Below the pieces are notes generated by a model. It made no database searches, was not told the origin of the DNA, and was given only the letters and a program-made list of their open reading frames with translations. From CAYNRE01 sp964399535 (GTDB lineage: Bacteria > Planctomycetota > Planctomycetia > Pirellulales > CAYNRE01), in assembly GCA_964399535.1 (NCBI GenBank), contig CAYNRE010000005.1:744001-808000 (forward strand): a stretch of 64,000 nucleotides of DNA, written 5' to 3'. Positions 61,356-64,000 of this stretch are shown here, piece by piece. How positions within the stretch are numbered: position 1 is the first letter of the stretch; the number at the start of each line of letters is the position of its first letter. The position numbers and the translations under genes were made by a program.

Positions 61356-64000
61356 GTGCCCATCCAACGGCGATGGAAGGCGAGCGGCGCGACGCCGCGC
61401 CGCCGCCTGCTCAACGGCTGGCAAGCGCTCGAAGCGCGACAGCTGCTGGCGATCGATTCGCTCAACGGCACTTCGCCCAATGGCGACACCCCGGGCTTCT
61501 ACGATCCGGGGCCATCGCAATGGTTCGAGAAGCGCAGCTTTGGCCAGGGCATGTCGGACGAGGACTTCTTCTATGGTCCTCAGAACAACGATTGGATTGC
61601 GCTAGTCGGCGACTGGGACGGCGACGGCGGCGACTCGGTCGGCTTCTACGACCCGGCCAGCAGCACCTGGTACCTGCGGAATACCCCCGGCCAAGGTCTG
61701 TCCGACATCGTATTTCCCTATGGCCCGGCGGGCGCTGGCTGGAAGCCCCTGGTGGGCGACTGGAACGGCGACGGCCGCGACACCGTCGGTTTTTACAACC
61801 CAACCGAAGCGCAATGGTTCCTTAAGAACTCGCTTGGCCAGGGGACGTCCGACGTCAACTTTTCGTATGGAGCCAAGGGGGCGAATTGGACCCCCTTGGT
61901 GGGCGATTGGAACGGCGACCGGCGCGACACGGTCGGCCTGTTCGACCCGGCCGAGGCTCGTTGGTTTCTCAAGAACTCGACCACGGCCGGCCTTTCGGAT
62001 CTGACGTTTCTTTACGGGCCGGCCAACGCCTCGTGGCAAACGCTGGTGGGCGACTGGAACGACGACGGCCGCGACTCGTTTGGGTTCTACGACCCCGGCG
62101 AAGCGCGGTGGTTTCTGAAGAACCAGCCAACCCCGGGAGTTTCTGAAGCCACGTTTTGTTATGGCAAGCCGGGAGCCGCCTGGCAGGCCCTGGTCGGCGA
62201 CTGGTACACCCCCGCGGACCGCACTCCGCTGACGGAAGACCCCGGGCTGGCGCTGCAAGCCCCGGGCGGCGCGCGCCAGACCGTGCCGGCCACGTTTGCG
62301 CTGGTCGCGCGCAATGCCTCGTTGGCCAGCGAAATGGGCTGGTACCACGTGGAGGATCCGCTGGGCCGGGTCGGCACACTCTACCCGGGCGATCCCGGCT
62401 ATGCCCAAGCGGTGCTGGCCCAAGGATCGCCGCAAGCGCTGGTCGGCCGCAACGCCCCCATCGGCGCGCAGACCACGGTCGATATTCCCGGCGGTTGGTA
62501 CTACGGGCTGTATTTCGTGCAGAACGGCTCCTTGGCCGACTGGCAGCAGCACAACCCCGCCAACTTGTCGAACGGCGCGCCCCAGGTGTTCTTCAGCTTC
62601 CGAGGCGCGAACACGGACGGGTTCGACCACGTGAAGAGCACCACCCCGCTCAGTTTCGCCTGGGAAGACCGTACGGGGGGCGGAGACCGCGATTTCAACG
62701 ATCTCGTGGCCCGACTCAGTTACGGCACCCCCGTCGACTTGCCCGGCGGAGTGAATCAGCCACCCACGTTCACCGCCGGGCCCGGGCAAACCGTTCTGGA
62801 AGACGCGCCCGCGCAGGAAGTGGTGGGGTGGGCCACGAACGTTGGACCGGGTGCCCCGAACGAACAGGGACAGCAGCTCCAGTTTCTGGTCACGGTCGAC
62901 CGGCCCGAGTGGTTCGCCGAGCAGCCCCAGGTAACCCCGGCGGGAACGCTCCGGTATCGGCCGGCGGCCAACGCCAACGGCGTGGCTCAATTGACCGTGC
63001 GGCTGATGGACGACGGCGGCACCGCCAACGGTGGTCAAGACACCTCGCCGCCGCAGACCGTGTCGATCACGATCGTGCCGGTGAACGACGCACCGAGCTT
63101 TCTGGCCGGAGCGGACCAGGAAGTTTCGTCGCTGGCCGGGCTACAGACGGTTGCCAACTGGGCAACTCAAATCTCCGCGGGACCGGCCAACGAGGCCGGG
63201 CAGACGCTGGCGTTTCTGGTCACCGTCGACCATCCGGAGCTTTTCGCCACGCTGCCGGCGATTTCACCCACCGGCACTCTCACCTACGTACCGCTCGAGA
63301 TGGTCGAGGGGACGGCCACGGTTTCGGTGCGGCTGATGGACGGCGGCGGCACCACCAACGGGGGCGTCGATACGTCGCCGCTCCAAATGTTCCAGATTCA
63401 GATCGAGGCCTCCTGCGGATTCGAAAACGGCGGCCAAGGCTGGACCACCAGCGAAAACGGCGGAACCGACCCCGGCCGGGGCAGTGTGAACCTGAGCGAC
63501 GCCGGCGCGCTGCTCCGCGAGGGCAATTCGTTCCGGGTGGGAATCGACCGCGAGTTCGCCTTGCCGGGCGACCTGTCGCAGCTAATGCTGAGTTTCAGCG
63601 AACTGAGTTTCGATACCACGGCGACCGGCGAGATTCGCGATGCCTTCGAGATCGCCCTCCTGGACGACCAGGGGCAAAGCGTAGTGGCCACGGTCGGCTC
63701 GGGGCTCGATGCCATCTTCAACGCCACCGAGGGCATTGCCCAGCTACTGGCCCCCGGCGTCGTGCTCGACGGCCAGATGCTTTCGATCTTCTTGGATCGG
63801 AGCCTGGTGGGCGACTCGGTACACGTGGTTGCCCGGCTAGTCAATAACGATGCCGACCAGAACACCAGCGTCCGAATTACCTGCGTGCAGCTGGTAGCCG
63901 TCGAGCAAATGCCCCCGCTGCCAGGGCCGCTGGCCCTGGAGCAAATCGTGGGCCCGCTCCGTACCGGCGGCACCAGCGAAACCAACACCAATACGCCCAG
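61356..64000 (+). CDS. Large surface protein with VGDW repeats and DUF4114 (3' end outside window)
   Basis: The first 881 residues of a surface protein that runs off the window. It starts at GTG with GAGGAG upstream. The N-terminus has GWQALEARQLLA, a 'LExRxLL' motif. Five repeats of about 49 residues follow, each with VGDWxGDGxDxxGFYDP, resembling FG-GAP-type calcium loops, then a DUF4114 domain (DRTGGGDRDFNDLVARLSY), then two Ig/cadherin-like repeats, each with the pattern VRLMDxGGT. It is likely a secreted adhesin. Confidence 0.85.
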   Translation, partial: MPIQRRWKASGATPRRRLLNGWQALEARQLLAIDSLNGTSPNGDTPGFYDPGPSQWFEKRSFGQGMSDEDFFYGPQNNDWIALVGDWDGDGGDSVGFYDPASSTWYLRNTPGQGLSDIVFPYGPAGAGWKPLVGDWNGDGRDTVGFYNPTEAQWFLKNSLGQGTSDVNFSYGAKGANWTPLVGDWNGDRRDTVGLFDPAEARWFLKNSTTAGLSDLTFLYGPANASWQTLVGDWNDDGRDSFGFYDPGEARWFLKNQPTPGVSEATFCYGKPGAAWQALVGDWYTPADRTPLTEDPGLALQAPGGARQTVPATFALVARNASLASEMGWYHVEDPLGRVGTLYPGDPGYAQAVLAQGSPQALVGRNAPIGAQTTVDIPGGWYYGLYFVQNGSLADWQQHNPANLSNGAPQVFFSFRGANTDGFDHVKSTTPLSFAWEDRTGGGDRDFNDLVARLSYGTPVDLPGGVNQPPTFTAGPGQTVLEDAPAQEVVGWATNVGPGAPNEQGQQLQFLVTVDRPEWFAEQPQVTPAGTLRYRPAANANGVAQLTVRLMDDGGTANGGQDTSPPQTVSITIVPVNDAPSFLAGADQEVSSLAGLQTVANWATQISAGPANEAGQTLAFLVTVDHPELFATLPAISPTGTLTYVPLEMVEGTATVSVRLMDGGGTTNGGVDTSPLQMFQIQIEASCGFENGGQGWTTSENGGTDPGRGSVNLSDAGALLREGNSFRVGIDREFALPGDLSQLMLSFSELSFDTTATGEIRDAFEIALLDDQGQSVVATVGSGLDAIFNATEGIAQLLAPGVVLDGQMLSIFLDRSLVGDSVHVVARLVNNDADQNTSVRITCVQLVAVEQMPPLPGPLALEQIVGPLRTGGTSETNTNTP

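Noticed and set aside
61602..63038. 478-residue minus-strand open frame in the second surface protein
   Set aside because: Antisense to the VGDW-repeat and DUF4114 protein.
62156..63847. 563-residue plus-strand open frame
   Set aside because: Out of frame with the surface-protein gene that has recognisable repeats; the translation is Arg-rich and unstructured.

Overview
The window is high-G+C chromosomal DNA from a planctomycete, probably of the Pirellulales type. The marks are two PSD1/DUF1549/DUF1553 cytochrome-c proteins, a DUF1501 partner with a Tat signal, a DUF1207 protein, a DUF3467 protein and two large surface proteins that begin with the 'LExRxLL' motif seen in planctomycete exported proteins. 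No rRNA, tRNA, CRISPR array or insertion sequence was recognised.

Layout. 1-7.6 kb: a truncated PSD1 gene, a DUF1207 protein, a small secreted protein, ndk, a TVP38/TMEM64 membrane protein, pyrF, a membrane J-domain protein and a MoaD-like protein. 7.6-17.2 kb, all on the minus strand: a large FAD/Fe-S oxidoreductase, a zinc-ribbon membrane protein, a secreted phosphodiesterase and a DUF1501/PSD1 pair. 18-21.7 kb: an ELWxxDGT-repeat surface protein with a dockerin-like tail. 22.1-26.7 kb: a C39-peptidase ABC transporter and its HlyD adaptor, facing two small genes on the opposite strand whose products both look like double-glycine leader peptides. 26.9-40.4 kb: mostly housekeeping (DJ-1/PfpI, an RNase H-like protein, glgB, a P450, a MOSC protein, a pilin-like protein, DUF3467, a cysteine desulfurase, a D-threonine-aldolase-like enzyme, a KaiC-like ATPase, a TPR protein, lpxA). 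40.9-52.7 kb: a Flp pilin, then three B12-type radical SAM enzymes, a polytopic glycosyltransferase-like protein and two membrane-anchored SGNH proteins. 52.6-64 kb: a LigD phosphoesterase-like protein, a Cys/His-rich secreted repeat protein, two lipoproteins, a BshB1-like deacetylase, a Xer recombinase, an Ntn-type acylase and the start of a second large surface protein.

The best candidate for an undescribed system is the 22.1-26.7 kb peptide-export locus. The transporter carries an intact Cys/His/Asp protease triad of the kind that removes GG leaders. Both small precursors put Gly-Gly at residues 28-29, with matching residues at -4, -7 and -8 and hydrophobic residues at -12 and -15. Their predicted mature parts (34 and 45 residues) are unlike each other and I recognise neither. 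The second candidate is the radical SAM/SGNH/glycosyltransferase region at 41-52 kb, which looks like a surface-lipid or polysaccharide pathway of unknown product.

Many starts were moved from the longest possible reading to one with a ribosome-binding site or a signal peptide. Several are GTG or TTG. All family names come from motif recognition by eye; no database search was run.
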